From Cellulophaga sp. BC115SP (lineage in GTDB: Bacteria > Bacteroidota > Bacteroidia > Cytophagales > Spirosomataceae), in the NCBI RefSeq assembly GCF_009905545.1, contig NZ_JAAALB010000020.1, positions 56,699 through 120,698 on the forward strand: 64,000 nucleotides of DNA, in the 5' to 3' direction. The number at the start of each line of letters is the position of its first letter. Positions within the stretch are counted from its first letter, which is position 1. This document shows positions 1 to 9,221 of the stretch, piece by piece. The notes beneath the pieces were generated by a model. It was not told the origin of the DNA and did no database searches. It was given only the letters and a program-made list of their open reading frames with translations. The position numbers and the translations under genes are program-made.

Positions 1-684
1 TATCCGCTAGAATCCCCGATGAGTGAGTATTTGGACAAGGAGAAAATTGTAAAACTGTCACCAAGTATCTTAGTTGGTCCACAGGTAAATCGAGTTAAGT
101 TAACGATGCCTTTTCATAGTTATACCGTTAAAGTTGGATTTCAACCTGGGGGATTGTTCCGAATTTTAGGAATTCCGATGAATGAAATGGTGATGGACGA
201 ATCGCTGGATAGTGTTTATTTTCTGGATAAAGAAATCCAGTTTATCAATGAACAACTTTGTGAATTGTCTGATGCAAAAGCTATTATCCAACTTGTTGAG
301 AGGTTTTTATTGAAAAAAGCCCAACAACTCCGACCGTCTCTGCCTGTAGATAAGGTTCTTTCGCTAGTGCATCAAAAAGGAGGTTTGATGACAGTGGAAG
401 ATATAGCCGAAAATGCCTGTGTTAGCACTCGACAGTTAGAGCGGTTATTTCAGCAAAGAATTGGTTTACAACCTCGTTTTTTTACTCGAATTACTCGTTT
501 TGCAAAAGCTTGGCGCTTGAAGGAAAATAATCCTCAAATCAAGTGGACTTCTATTGCTTACGATTGTGGTTATTATGACCAAATGCACTTAATTCGGGAT
601 TTTAAGGCATTTTGTGGTAGTTCTCCTTCGGTGATGGAAGATGAAATCAAAGCGTCTTCCTTTACCTTGGGAGGTCAATTATAA
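1..684 (+). CDS. AraC-family transcriptional regulator, 5'-truncated by the window edge
   Basis: The frame is open from the first base, so the ATG at 19 is probably internal and the N-terminus lies outside the window. The visible 221+ residues have a ligand-binding-like N-terminal portion and a C-terminal AraC/XylS two-helix-turn-helix domain at about residues 110-205 (counting from the ATG at 19). The first HTH is around VEDIAENACVSTRQLERLF. The second HTH region has the usual YDCGYYDQMHLIRDFK, close to the family pattern of GF-D-S-F-R-FK. The N-terminal part resembles the DUF6597-type domain that often precedes AraC HTH domains. It sits just upstream of an exported SnoaL/NTF2-like protein, which it may control, but no operator was identified. 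Function is otherwise unknown; the family assignment is secure. Confidence 0.85.
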   Translation, partial: YPLESPMSEYLDKEKIVKLSPSILVGPQVNRVKLTMPFHSYTVKVGFQPGGLFRILGIPMNEMVMDESLDSVYFLDKEIQFINEQLCELSDAKAIIQLVERFLLKKAQQLRPSLPVDKVLSLVHQKGGLMTVEDIAENACVSTRQLERLFQQRIGLQPRFFTRITRFAKAWRLKENNPQIKWTSIAYDCGYYDQMHLIRDFKAFCGSSPSVMEDEIKASSFTLGGQL

Positions 685-765
685 AAGTAAACATGTCGCA
701 TTGGTACTATTTTAACCTATTGCCAAGAGATAATTTTGTCACTATAAAACTTAAACATTATAGTT

Positions 766-1272
766 ATGAAATATCTACTTTTAATCATGGCAACATGGGG
801 ATTTTCGACGTTTACTGGTCTGGCACAGAATCAAGAACAGGACAAAATAGTTATTGAAGGACAGATAGATTTATTTTTTAAAGATTGGGAAAATCACAAC
901 TTCGATAATATGGTCAATTATGCGACCGAAGATTCGGATTGGGTCAATGTGGTAGGCATGTGGTGGAAAAATCGAAAAGAGGTGATTTACGCGCATAATG
1001 TCTTTCACAAGGTTATGTTCAAAAATACCAAACTCACCAAAACTTCTGTTCATACTAGATTCATTACCAATGATGTAGCGGTAGTTCGCTTGTACTGGCA
1101 CATGGGAGAATATACTACGCCAAATGGAAATCATCACAATGAAGCAGAAAATATTGCGATGATGGTATTTGTAAAAAAAGCAGAAAAATGGCTTTTGACG
1201 GCTACTGAAAATTTGGTTATTGAAGAAGCTGCTCAAAAAAGTAATCCCGTAAACCGAATGCCTAAAGAGTAA
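766..1272 (+). CDS. exported SnoaL/DUF4440-like (NTF2-fold) protein
   Basis: A 168-residue protein with an N-terminal signal peptide ending near GLAQ (residues 1-21). The remainder reads as a cone-shaped NTF2/SnoaL fold. It starts with a helical segment (IDLFFKDWENHNFDNMVNY), followed by an aromatic-rich pocket and beta strands such as DVAVVRLYWHMGEY and WLLTATENLVI. Proteins of this type are steroid-isomerase-like enzymes or small-ligand binders; no catalytic function can be assigned. It follows the AraC-type gene by 81 bases on the same strand and ends at a hairpin shared with the convergent pcaB gene. It is not obviously part of the aromatic pathway. Confidence 0.75.
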   Translation: MKYLLLIMATWGFSTFTGLAQNQEQDKIVIEGQIDLFFKDWENHNFDNMVNYATEDSDWVNVVGMWWKNRKEVIYAHNVFHKVMFKNTKLTKTSVHTRFITNDVAVVRLYWHMGEYTTPNGNHHNEAENIAMMVFVKKAEKWLLTATENLVIEEAAQKSNPVNRMPKE

Positions 1273-1290
1273 ATGATTGATAGAAATCTC

Positions 1291-1318
1291 CTAGCTAGCA
1301 AGTCAATTTGCTAGCTAG
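1291..1318. terminator. hairpin between convergent genes
   Basis: Perfect 11-bp inverted repeat CTAGCTAGCAA / TTGCTAGCTAG (1291-1301 and 1308-1318) with a 6-base loop. It lies between the end of the NTF2-like gene and the end of pcaB, which converge here. There is no strong U-tract on either side, so it may act as a bidirectional terminator or as a 3'-end stabiliser. Confidence 0.5.
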
Positions 1319-1338
1319 AAGAAAACTAAAAACTTGAA

Positions 1339-2658
1339 TTATTGTATGAAATGAGCAGCCATTTCATGCGCAAAGCCAATAGAATTTTGTGGAGAAAATA
1401 GCTCCTGAATATGTGATTCTGAAAGAAACGACCTGATTTTAGTATTTTCTAAAACTAATGCTTTCAGGTGTTTTCCTTTAGCTGTCGCTTCCTGACAGAG
1501 TTCTTCTACCATTTCATGAGCTTCACTTTTACCTAGGGTTTCTGCCAAAGCAAAAGATAGATTTTCGGCATAAATCAATCCTTGTGTTATTTCTAAATTT
1601 GCTAACATTTTGTCAGGATTGACCTCTAATCCATTGGTCAAAATGCTCATTTGTCGCACACTTCCAGCGGTTAATTGAACCACCTGTGCAAGCGTTTCCC
1701 ATTCGGCATGCCATGTGCCAGTCGCTCGCTCGTGGTCTTGTATTTGAGCACTCAACAGTGTCGCAATCAAATTAGGAACACGTTGTGCATTGGCTAAAAT
1801 AGCAATAGAAGATACAGGATTTCGCTTATGTGGCATGGTCGACGAGCCACCTTTGCCTTTGCCTGCTGGCTCAAATACCTCAGCGATTTCAGTTTGCATC
1901 AACAGACTAATATCTTTGGCTATTTTTCCTAAGCTCCCCGAAAGAATCCCTAATGCAGAAGCAATTTCTATGACAAAATCTCGCTGAGTATGCCATGAAA
2001 TCGGATGGTATTCGAGTCCCATATTAGCCGCCATACGCTGTGCAATGGCTATTCCTTTTTGTGGCATACTAGCCAAAGTTCCGACGGCACCACCCAGTTG
2101 TAGATAGTATTTTAAAGACGCTAATCGTTGTTTTGCTCTTTGAAGGCTATCTATCCAAATGGCTACTTTGTAATCAAAACTGATTGGGCGAGCTTGTTGC
2201 ATAAAAGAACGACCTATCAAAAAAGTGCCTTGATGCGCTAATGCTAAAACTTTTAATTGCTCAATACTTTGGGTCAATAAAGGAAGCATCAAATGAATAG
2301 CCTCTTTGCTCTGCAACATCATGGCTGTATCAATCACATCTTGACTGGTAGCTCCAAAATGAACAAATTTTGATGCATCAGCATTTTCCGCCTTTACAAT
2401 GGCCGTTAGCTGCTTTACCAAAGGAATAGCAATATTTCCTCCCAAACCTACCTGTATAGCTATTTGAGAAATATCTATTTTTTCAACCTTACAACAATGT
2501 GCTATGATTTCTGAAAATTGACTAGGAATAAACTGGCATTCTGCCTGAGCTTTTGCTAAATGAGCTTCAAAATCAAGAAGATACTGAATACTTTTTTCAG
2601 AAGTATATAGTTCACTAATCCGATTGTCGTAAAATAAGGTTTGAAATAAATCATTCAT
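1339..2658 (-). CDS. pcaB: 3-carboxy-cis,cis-muconate cycloisomerase
   Basis: A 439-residue member of the fumarase/aspartase superfamily. It lactonises 3-carboxy-cis,cis-muconate, the ring-cleavage product of protocatechuate, to 4-carboxymuconolactone. Two superfamily signatures are visible: HFGATSQDVIDT at residues 100-111 and the flexible catalytic loop GSSTMPHKRNP at 271-281. Length is normal for PcaB (about 350-450). It is the last gene of the minus-strand operon pobA-pcaL-pcaH-pcaG-pcaIJ-pcaF-pcaB and begins 22 bases after pcaF ends. Adenylosuccinate lyase shares the fold, but the pathway context decides for PcaB. Confidence 0.93.
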   Translation of the reverse strand: MNDLFQTLFYDNRISELYTSEKSIQYLLDFEAHLAKAQAECQFIPSQFSEIIAHCCKVEKIDISQIAIQVGLGGNIAIPLVKQLTAIVKAENADASKFVHFGATSQDVIDTAMMLQSKEAIHLMLPLLTQSIEQLKVLALAHQGTFLIGRSFMQQARPISFDYKVAIWIDSLQRAKQRLASLKYYLQLGGAVGTLASMPQKGIAIAQRMAANMGLEYHPISWHTQRDFVIEIASALGILSGSLGKIAKDISLLMQTEIAEVFEPAGKGKGGSSTMPHKRNPVSSIAILANAQRVPNLIATLLSAQIQDHERATGTWHAEWETLAQVVQLTAGSVRQMSILTNGLEVNPDKMLANLEITQGLIYAENLSFALAETLGKSEAHEMVEELCQEATAKGKHLKALVLENTKIRSFLSESHIQELFSPQNSIGFAHEMAAHFIQ

Positions 2659-2680
2659 GAGCGATTGATTTTAGCTAAAA

Positions 2681-3889
2681 TTATACCTTCTCAATAATTA
2701 CAGCATATCCTTGACCAACACCCACGCACATCGTACAAAGGGCGTAGCGTTTGTTTTGCTTATGTAATTCAAGGCTAGCCGTTTGAATTAATCGAGTACC
2801 TGACATACCAAGTGGGTGACCCAAAGCAATAGCGCCACCGTTTGGATTGACTCTAGGGTCGTCGTCGGCTAAACCTAAGGCTCTTGTACAAGCCAAAGAT
2901 TGAGCAGCGAATGCTTCGTTAAGCTCAATAATATCGATTTGGTCAAGGGTCAAACCTGCTTTTTCTAAGGCTTTTTGAGTTGCTGGAACTGGACCAATAC
3001 CCATAATTCTAGGCTCAACGCCAACGACTGCCGAAGATACAACTTTTGCCAAAGGTTTTAAACCATATTTTACAACAGCTTCTTCAGAGGCTAAATACAT
3101 AGCGGCTGCGCCATCATTCAAGCCAGAAGCATTACCAGCAGTGACACTACCACCTTCCTTTTTAAAGGCTGGTCGCAATTGTGCTAGTTTTTCCAAGGAG
3201 GTTTGAGGTTTTATAAACTCATCTTTCTCAAACTGAACAATTTCCCCCTTTTTGGGACTAATACTTACAGCAATAATCTCTTCTGCTAATCGCCCATTTG
3301 ATTGCGCTTGCGAGGCTTTTTGTTGCGAGCGAAAAGCAAATAAATCTTGGTCTTCACGGCTTATACCATATAGCTCAACCAGATTTTCGGCGGTAACACC
3401 CATGGCATCAGTGCCATACATTTTGTGCATCAGTGGATTGACAAAACGCCAACCAAAGCTCGAATCAAACATTTGGGCGTCATTTCCAAAAGGTTTTGAT
3501 GTTTTTGAAATAACCCAAGGTCCACGAGTCATGTGTTCCATACCTCCTGCAATCATAATATCGGCATCACCTGTTTGAATCGCACGACTGGCATTTATCA
3601 CCGCAGACATCCCCGAAGCACAAAGTCTATTGACTGTTTCGCCAGCAATAGTATAAGGTAATCCCGCCAGAAGTAATGCCATACGAGCGACATTACGGTT
3701 GTCTTCTCCCGCTTGGTTGTGACAACCCAAAATCACATCGCCAATGGTTTCGACAGGGATTTGTGGATTGCGAGCTACTAATTCTTTAATGGCTAGCGCC
3801 GCTAAGTCGTCGGCACGAACACTTGATAGACTTCCGCCGAAACTTCCGATAGGCGTACGGATGGCGTCGATGATATAGGCTGTTTTCAT
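2681..3889 (-). CDS. pcaF: 3-oxoadipyl-CoA thiolase
   Basis: A 402-residue thiolase II that cleaves 3-oxoadipyl-CoA with CoA into succinyl-CoA and acetyl-CoA, the last step of the beta-ketoadipate pathway. Catalytic residues are in place: Cys90 in [11 protein letters not shown], His358 in [10 protein letters not shown] and Cys388 in [10 protein letters not shown]. Its start ATG overlaps the stop of the upstream CoA-transferase gene by 4 bases, implying translational coupling. An acetyl-CoA acetyltransferase could look alike, but the operon makes PcaF the clear choice. Confidence 0.94.
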   Translation of the reverse strand: MKTAYIIDAIRTPIGSFGGSLSSVRADDLAALAIKELVARNPQIPVETIGDVILGCHNQAGEDNRNVARMALLLAGLPYTIAGETVNRLCASGMSAVINASRAIQTGDADIMIAGGMEHMTRGPWVISKTSKPFGNDAQMFDSSFGWRFVNPLMHKMYGTDAMGVTAENLVELYGISREDQDLFAFRSQQKASQAQSNGRLAEEIIAVSISPKKGEIVQFEKDEFIKPQTSLEKLAQLRPAFKKEGGSVTAGNASGLNDGAAAMYLASEEAVVKYGLKPLAKVVSSAVVGVEPRIMGIGPVPATQKALEKAGLTLDQIDIIELNEAFAAQSLACTRALGLADDDPRVNPNGGAIALGHPLGMSGTRLIQTASLELHKQNKRYALCTMCVGVGQGYAVIIEKV

Positions 3890-5232
3890 GAGAGTTTTTC
3901 GATAAATTGTGCAGCAGTTTTAGCTCTTACTTCTTCAATGGTCACATTAGGCATAAGCTCAATAAGCGTAAGTTTTCCTTCTGGATAAGCAAAAACCGCT
4001 AAATCGGTAATAACCAAATCGACCACTCCTTCGGCTGTAAGTGGAAGGGTACAAGTAGGGACTACTTTTGAGGTTCCATCGGGGTCGGCATGAGTGAGCG
4101 TGACAATCAATTTTTTGGCACCAGAAGCCAAATCCATCGCACCTCCAACGCCCAAAAGAGGCTTACCAGGCACTGCCCAGTTGGCTAAATTGCCTTTTTC
4201 ATCTACTTCCAACCCTCCCATAATAGCCACATCTACGTGTCCACCACGAATCATCGCAAAGGAATCTGCACTATCAAAATAGCTACTTCCTTTGAGTGCC
4301 GTAACAGGAATTTTTCCAGCGTTGACAGGGTAATCCATTGCACCACCTCCATCTTCAGGGGCTGGACCGACGCCTAGCATGCCATTTTCGGTATGAAGAA
4401 TAATACCATCTTCAGGTTTGATTAAATCTGCAACAAGGGTCGGAATTCCAATACCGAGGTTGACCACATCGCCATTTTTCAGTTCTGCAAAAGCTCGTTT
4501 GGCCATTTGCATACGTGATTCGCTCACTTTCTTGCCTCTATTAACAGAGGCCGATGAACCTAAATCTTCTAATGAAACCTTGGCTTCGACCAAATAATCA
4601 ACAAAACACCCTGGTGTATGTATAAAATTAGGGTCAATTTCACCAACAGGAACGATTTCTTCTACTTCGGCAATCACCAAATCTGCTGCTGTTGCCATCG
4701 CACGATTAAAGTTTTGCTCCGTCATTCTGTAAGTCAAATTCCCCGCAGTATCGGCTTTCCATGCTCTGATAAAAGCTACATTTCCACGAATTCCTTCGAT
4801 AAAAACTTGTTCTTGACCATTAATAATCTTGGTATCTCTTCCTTTTGCAATCAATGTCCCTGCCGAAGTTGGGGTATAAAAACCGCCTATTCCAGCACCA
4901 CCAGCACGAATGGCTTCAGCTAAAGTGCCTTGTGGCAGAAGTTCATATTCTACCTGACCAGATTGTGCGGCTTTTACTGCGTCGGGGTTACTGGTAAAAA
5001 ATGAACCAATCATTTTGCTGATTTGTCCATTTAGTAACAATTTACCCCCTCCAAGCTTAGGTTCGCCTACATTATTGCCAATAAAAGTGAGATTTTTAGT
5101 TTGAGTTTTAGCGAGTGCATGAAGCAAATGAACAGGATTGCCTGTCATACCAAAGCCCCCACCCAACAAGACATCGCCATCTTTGACCAATGCTGCTGCT
5201 GCTTCTACCGTAATTTGTGGTACTTGTTTCAT
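3886..5232 (-). CDS. pcaIJ: fused 3-oxoadipate CoA-transferase, alpha plus beta subunits
   Basis: A single 448-residue chain holds both halves of a family I CoA-transferase. The alpha (PcaI-like) half spans about residues 1-225 with the glycine-rich [10 protein letters not shown] at 24-33. The beta (PcaJ-like) half spans about 235-448, with the active-site glutamate Glu282 in [10 protein letters not shown]. It transfers CoA from succinyl-CoA to 3-oxoadipate. In Pseudomonas these are two genes; here a linker of roughly 10 residues joins them, with no stop or restart. It overlaps pcaF by 4 bases and is separated from pcaG by about 120 bases. Acetoacetate CoA-transferase (SCOT) has a similar fused form, so the substrate is inferred from context. 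Confidence 0.92.
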   Translation of the reverse strand: MKQVPQITVEAAAALVKDGDVLLGGGFGMTGNPVHLLHALAKTQTKNLTFIGNNVGEPKLGGGKLLLNGQISKMIGSFFTSNPDAVKAAQSGQVEYELLPQGTLAEAIRAGGAGIGGFYTPTSAGTLIAKGRDTKIINGQEQVFIEGIRGNVAFIRAWKADTAGNLTYRMTEQNFNRAMATAADLVIAEVEEIVPVGEIDPNFIHTPGCFVDYLVEAKVSLEDLGSSASVNRGKKVSESRMQMAKRAFAELKNGDVVNLGIGIPTLVADLIKPEDGIILHTENGMLGVGPAPEDGGGAMDYPVNAGKIPVTALKGSSYFDSADSFAMIRGGHVDVAIMGGLEVDEKGNLANWAVPGKPLLGVGGAMDLASGAKKLIVTLTHADPDGTSKVVPTCTLPLTAEGVVDLVITDLAVFAYPEGKLTLIELMPNVTIEEVRAKTAAQFIEKLS

Positions 5233-5351
5233 GATTTTTAAGTGATTTAGAAAGTAATCATGAAGTATTTCGACTTGAAAGTAAGCCTATATGTCAAAAG
5301 CTTTATCTGTTTGGGTCGATTTACAACAAATATTTACTTCATGATGCTTTT

Positions 5352-5915
5352 TTATACGTCAAAAAATACCGTCTCTTGTTCGCCTTGCATAACGATATCC
5401 CATTGATACACAATACCTTCTGGGGTTTCTTGTCGTTGAGCAATGAGTGTGTTTTTTCTTTCTTCAGGAACAGTATTTAAAATAATATCCTTTTGATTTT
5501 CAGTTGTTTCGTCTGAAAAATAAAGCCTTGTATAAGCATGCGTCAACAGACCTCGCATAAAAACCACTACCGTAATATGAGGTGCTTGTCCGTCAACCGA
5601 TGCGGGTTTGATAGTCTGAAAAATAAATTGTGCTTCTGGATCAGTGCCTGTCCCAAATCGCCCGAAACCCTTAAAGTCCGAATCTGTAGGGTTATATTGC
5701 CCTTTGGCATCTGCCTGCCAAATCTCAATCATCGCATCGGGGATTGCGTTTCCTTGTCCGTCAAGCACACGCCCTTTGATAGTAATAGGTTCGCCTTGCG
5801 TACTCGACGTGCGCAAATTGCCCGAAGCAATACTGGTATGGTTATATAAATATTGTTGCGGACTGAGCCCATACGCAAAATATGGACCTACCGTCTGTGA
5901 TGGAGTCTGTGTCAT
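5352..5915 (-). CDS. pcaG: protocatechuate 3,4-dioxygenase, alpha subunit
   Basis: A 187-residue intradiol dioxygenase alpha chain. It carries the N-terminal QTVGPYFAYGL motif typical of PcaG, the intradiol core IKGRVLDGQGNAIPDAMIEI and a GRFGTG turn. The alpha chain lacks the full set of iron ligands and contributes to the substrate pocket, while the beta chain holds Fe(III). Its start overlaps the pcaH stop by 4 bases, which fits stoichiometric production of the alpha-beta complex. Length matches the family (about 180-200). Confidence 0.93.
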   Translation of the reverse strand: MTQTPSQTVGPYFAYGLSPQQYLYNHTSIASGNLRTSSTQGEPITIKGRVLDGQGNAIPDAMIEIWQADAKGQYNPTDSDFKGFGRFGTGTDPEAQFIFQTIKPASVDGQAPHITVVVFMRGLLTHAYTRLYFSDETTENQKDIILNTVPEERKNTLIAQRQETPEGIVYQWDIVMQGEQETVFFDV

Positions 5916-6610
5916 TGATTTTCGAATGGAGTAGCGTTATGTCCTCTTAATACGATGTCAAAATTATATCCCAAGGCAAAATCTGGTTGGGTAAGAGATA
6001 AGTCAAATTGTGATACCAAAAGGTGTCTAGCCTTTTCGGGAACTCCCTGATAAATAGGGTCATATTGCAATAGCGGGTCGCCAGGGAAATACATTTGAGT
6101 GACCAGACGATTCGTAATATTTGAGCCAAACAAAGAGAAATGAATATGATTAGGGCGCCACGCATTTGGGTGATTCCCCCAAGGATATGCCCCAGGTTTG
6201 ATGGTCATAAAAGTATAACGACCATTTTCATCGGTAACACAGCGTCCGCCTCCAAAAAAATTGGGATCGAGAGGAGCATTGTGTTGGTCAACTTTATGAA
6301 TATATCGACCAGCGGCGTTGGCTTGCCAAATTTCAACCAAAGTGTTTTTGATAGGTCTCCCATCAATATCTAATATTCTTCCAGATACGACAATACGTTC
6401 GCCGAGAGGCTCACCGTTTCGAATACCGTTTTTGGTAAGGTCATTATCAAATTGTCCAACACTATCTTGTCCATAAACAGGCCCTGTCGACTCCGAAAGC
6501 GTATGTTTCATCGGAATCAGAGGCTTTGAAGGTGCTCTAAAAACGGTTGATTTATAGTCGGGATATAAATAGGGAGGATGTACTTCCCAATCTCTTTGAT
6601 TATGATTCAT
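5912..6610 (-). CDS. pcaH: protocatechuate 3,4-dioxygenase, beta subunit
   Basis: A 232-residue catalytic chain of the intradiol ring-cleaving enzyme that converts protocatechuate and O2 to 3-carboxy-cis,cis-muconate. The four non-haem Fe(III) ligands are visible by motif: Tyr103 (in GRYIHK), Tyr142 (in GAYPWG), and His155 and His157 in RPNHIHFSLFG. The active-site arginine before them is Arg152. It precedes pcaG with a 4-base overlap and follows the pcaL fusion by 24 bases in the minus-strand operon. Confidence 0.95.
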   Translation of the reverse strand: MNHNQRDWEVHPPYLYPDYKSTVFRAPSKPLIPMKHTLSESTGPVYGQDSVGQFDNDLTKNGIRNGEPLGERIVVSGRILDIDGRPIKNTLVEIWQANAAGRYIHKVDQHNAPLDPNFFGGGRCVTDENGRYTFMTIKPGAYPWGNHPNAWRPNHIHFSLFGSNITNRLVTQMYFPGDPLLQYDPIYQGVPEKARHLLVSQFDLSLTQPDFALGYNFDIVLRGHNATPFENQ

Positions 6611-6634
6611 GTGTTAAATGATTAAAGGTTTTGA

Positions 6635-7807
6635 CTAAAATCCTTTTTTCTCTAGTTCTTGATAAACTTTCTTGGCTATTTTGTAAGCACTATTTGAGCA
6701 AGGAACACCTGCGTAAATTCCCAAATGCAGCAATACTTCCTTTACATCTGACACACTTGCTCCTGTATTCTGAGTAGCTCTGATGTGCATGGCCAATTCT
6801 TCTTCGTGCCCCAAGGAGGCTAAGATGGCAATCGTAATCAAACTTCGCTCTCGTTTGCTGAGTTCGGGTCTTGACCAAACCAATCCCCAAGCACTTTGGG
6901 TTATATATGACTGAAAATCAGTATCAAAACCACTTTTATTAGCTTCTGCTTTGTCCACATGAGCATTACCCAAAACTGCACGACGGGTTTTCATCCCAAG
7001 CTCATAAAGGGATTCGGTACTAGGCGCAAAAGCAAAAGTGTAAATGAGTGACAGCAACTTTTCGGGAGCATCTACACAAGGGATATGTCCTGACCCCTCT
7101 ATTTCTTCTAGCGAAGCGTGAGGCATTAATGCCACTAACGATTTTACTAATTCAGGAGTAGTAGAAAGGTCTTCTGTTCCAACAACACATAAGGTTTCCG
7201 CTTGGATTTTTTGAACATTTTCGGTCAAATCAGCATCACGAATCGCTTCACAACAATGAATGTAGCCTTTTGGACAACATCTTTCTAGCATCGTTCGATA
7301 CCCAATAAGCTCAGATACTTGCGTATTTCGAAAACTTTCTGGAAACCATTTTTCCATTACTGCATCCGAAATACCTGCCAAACCAACGGTATTGACCTGT
7401 TCTATTCGCTGATTCCAGCTTGTGGAAGTGCCTATTTTATGAGCTGTATCACAAAGAATCAACTTTTGCACTCGTTCAGGATGACGTTCTGCAAAAAGCA
7501 TTGCTACTCGACCGCCCACCGACAAGCCAACTGGAATACATTGTTGAATTTCTAAGGTATCTAGCAAGCCTACTAAATCTTCATAGTAGCTTTGCATACC
7601 ATGAGTAATAGCTGCCGTTTGAGATAGTCCATGCCCACGTTTGTCATAACACAATACATTGGCGACATCGACCAATCCTTCGACCACCTTATCCCAGATT
7701 CGAAAGTCTGTTCCAAGAGAGTTGATAAAAACAAAAGTGGTTTCTTTCTGATGGTTGATCCATTTGTAATGGATATTGAGACCATTGATATTGAGGAAAT
7801 TAGCCAT
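6635..7807 (-). CDS. pcaL: fused 3-oxoadipate enol-lactonase / 4-carboxymuconolactone decarboxylase
   Basis: A 390-residue bifunctional protein. Residues 1-260 are an alpha/beta hydrolase (PcaD-like) with nucleophile Ser96 in VGLSVGG, a likely acid Asp213 and His241 in GSGHIP. Residues about 265-390 are a carboxymuconolactone decarboxylase domain (PcaC-like) with the conserved stretches GLVWSRPELSKRERSL, LGHEEELAMHIRA and YAGVPCSNSAYK. Together these decarboxylate 4-carboxymuconolactone and hydrolyse the enol-lactone to 3-oxoadipate. The D-then-C order is the PcaL order known from actinobacteria such as Rhodococcus. The gene lies between pobA and pcaH in the operon. Confidence 0.94.
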   Translation of the reverse strand: MANFLNINGLNIHYKWINHQKETTFVFINSLGTDFRIWDKVVEGLVDVANVLCYDKRGHGLSQTAAITHGMQSYYEDLVGLLDTLEIQQCIPVGLSVGGRVAMLFAERHPERVQKLILCDTAHKIGTSTSWNQRIEQVNTVGLAGISDAVMEKWFPESFRNTQVSELIGYRTMLERCCPKGYIHCCEAIRDADLTENVQKIQAETLCVVGTEDLSTTPELVKSLVALMPHASLEEIEGSGHIPCVDAPEKLLSLIYTFAFAPSTESLYELGMKTRRAVLGNAHVDKAEANKSGFDTDFQSYITQSAWGLVWSRPELSKRERSLITIAILASLGHEEELAMHIRATQNTGASVSDVKEVLLHLGIYAGVPCSNSAYKIAKKVYQELEKKGF

Positions 7808-7826
7808 TAGAATAGGGAGAGTTAAT

Positions 7827-9005
7827 TCAAATTTCTTTCAGACCTACATAGTTTTCAGCAATGGTAGTTGCTTGTGCTTTAGAAAGGCTGATATAATCAA
7901 ATTTTGATTTTTGGAGTAAATTTTCAAACGAACCATGAGCCGCTTGCTTATGAAATAGGTACGTCATAAAGTTGGAGAAATCTTGCGCACGCCAAATTCT
8001 TCTCAGGCAGTCCTGCGAATAGCTTTGAAGAAGACTATCATCTTGATTATCATACCAATTGGTCAAAGCAGAGGCGAGAAAACGAATATCTGCTACTGCC
8101 AAATTCAACCCTTTTCCACCTGTTGGTGGTACGATATGAGCGGCATCACCCGCCAAAAACAAACGTCCATACTGCATATTGTCAATCATAAAACTTCGCA
8201 TGGGTGTAATACTTTTCTCGAAAATAGGACCACTTTGTAAGCTCCAACCTTCAGTTCCTAAGCGAATTGATAGTTCTTCCCAAATTTTTTCATCAGGCCA
8301 ATTATCGACGGTATCATCATTTTCAACCTGAATGTACAAACGACTAACTGTCTCAGAACGAAGACTATGCAAGGCAAATCCTCTCTCATGATAGGCATAA
8401 ATGAGTTCGTCAGACGAAGGAGCAACATTGGCTAAAATCCCTAGCCAACTAAAGGGATATTCGATTCTAAATTCGTTGTAAGTCTCTTTGGGCAAATGCT
8501 GACGACCAATACCATGATAGCCATCACAACCTGCTACAAAGTCGCAGGTCAATTCATGTTCTTCGCCGTTATGTTGGTAAAAAATACTTGGGTTTTCGGT
8601 TTCGATACCTTCGATATGCTTGGCATGAGCCTCAAAAACAATTTCAATTCCTCTATCTAAATTGGCTTGAATCAAATCTTTGACTACCTCTTGCTGCCCA
8701 TAAATCGTGATGCATCTTCCTCCTGTTAATTCTTTAAAAGGTACACGATGACGGACTCCGTTAAAGCTCAAATAAACCCCATGATGCTCAAGTCCCTCTT
8801 TATCAAGGCGTTCTGATGCACCTAATTCACGAATTAAATCAACAGTGTTTTGCTCCAACAAGCCTGCTCGAACACGAGATTCCACATATTGGCGACTGCG
8901 GTTTTCAAGAATGATACAATCGATTCCTTTTCTTTGAAGTAATAAGGCAAGCGTAAGTCCAGCAGGGCCTGCACCAATGATACCGACTTTGGTTGAGTGC
9001 TTCAT
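7827..9005 (-). CDS. pobA: 4-hydroxybenzoate 3-monooxygenase
   Basis: A 392-residue class A FAD monooxygenase that hydroxylates 4-hydroxybenzoate to protocatechuate with NADPH and O2. Visible motifs: the dinucleotide fold GAGPAG at residues 11-16, the SRVRAGLLEQ stretch near residues 43-52 that in PobA contacts FAD and substrate, the CDGYHG (DG) motif, and the second FAD motif FLAGDAAHIVPPTGGKGLN. Length equals that of Pseudomonas PobA (about 394). It is the first gene of the minus-strand operon and so links it to 4-hydroxybenzoate. The divergent AraC gene and the repeats upstream suggest activator control. Confidence 0.95.
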   Translation of the reverse strand: MKHSTKVGIIGAGPAGLTLALLLQRKGIDCIILENRSRQYVESRVRAGLLEQNTVDLIRELGASERLDKEGLEHHGVYLSFNGVRHRVPFKELTGGRCITIYGQQEVVKDLIQANLDRGIEIVFEAHAKHIEGIETENPSIFYQHNGEEHELTCDFVAGCDGYHGIGRQHLPKETYNEFRIEYPFSWLGILANVAPSSDELIYAYHERGFALHSLRSETVSRLYIQVENDDTVDNWPDEKIWEELSIRLGTEGWSLQSGPIFEKSITPMRSFMIDNMQYGRLFLAGDAAHIVPPTGGKGLNLAVADIRFLASALTNWYDNQDDSLLQSYSQDCLRRIWRAQDFSNFMTYLFHKQAAHGSFENLLQKSKFDYISLSKAQATTIAENYVGLKEI

Positions 9006-9071
9006 CGTGAGTTTATGATAGATTTTTCGTTAAATATGAATCAAATACTGGCCAGAATTTCGTTGATGAAG

Positions 9072-9079
9072 CAAAGATA
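9072..9079 (-). promoter_or_regulatory. candidate -7 box of the pobA-pca operon
   Basis: Read on the minus strand this is TATCTTTG, an exact match to the Bacteroidota -7 consensus TAnnTTTG. It lies 67 bases upstream of the pobA start. No good TTG is seen at the -33 distance. A weak -33 is what an activator-dependent promoter would show, and the direct repeats at 9101-9133 lie where an AraC-type activator would bind. Confidence 0.5.
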
Positions 9080-9100
9080 GAGGAGACTTAGAGGTTTATT

Positions 9101-9133
9101 TTTGGACGAAATGCGGTATTATTTGGACAAAAT
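9101..9133. promoter_or_regulatory. direct-repeat candidate operator for the divergent AraC regulator
   Basis: TTTGGACGAAAT (9101-9112) and TTTGGACAAAAT (9122-9133) are 11/12 identical, in direct orientation, and offset by exactly 21 bases (two helical turns), the spacing of AraC I1/I2-type half-sites. They sit just upstream of the candidate pobA -7 box and in the shared pobA/araC intergenic region. Binding is inferred. Confidence 0.55.
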
Positions 9134-9221
9134 AAACATTGGTATTACCTTGTGAACTAAAAATATAAATAATTTACCTTGAAAAGGTTATATCTCTAAG
9201 AATGACTAAAGCACTTGTTGA

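Noticed and set aside
5538..5934. Two overlapping plus-strand frames inside pcaG
   Set aside because: Antisense to pcaG, which has full family motifs and a 4-base overlap with pcaH.
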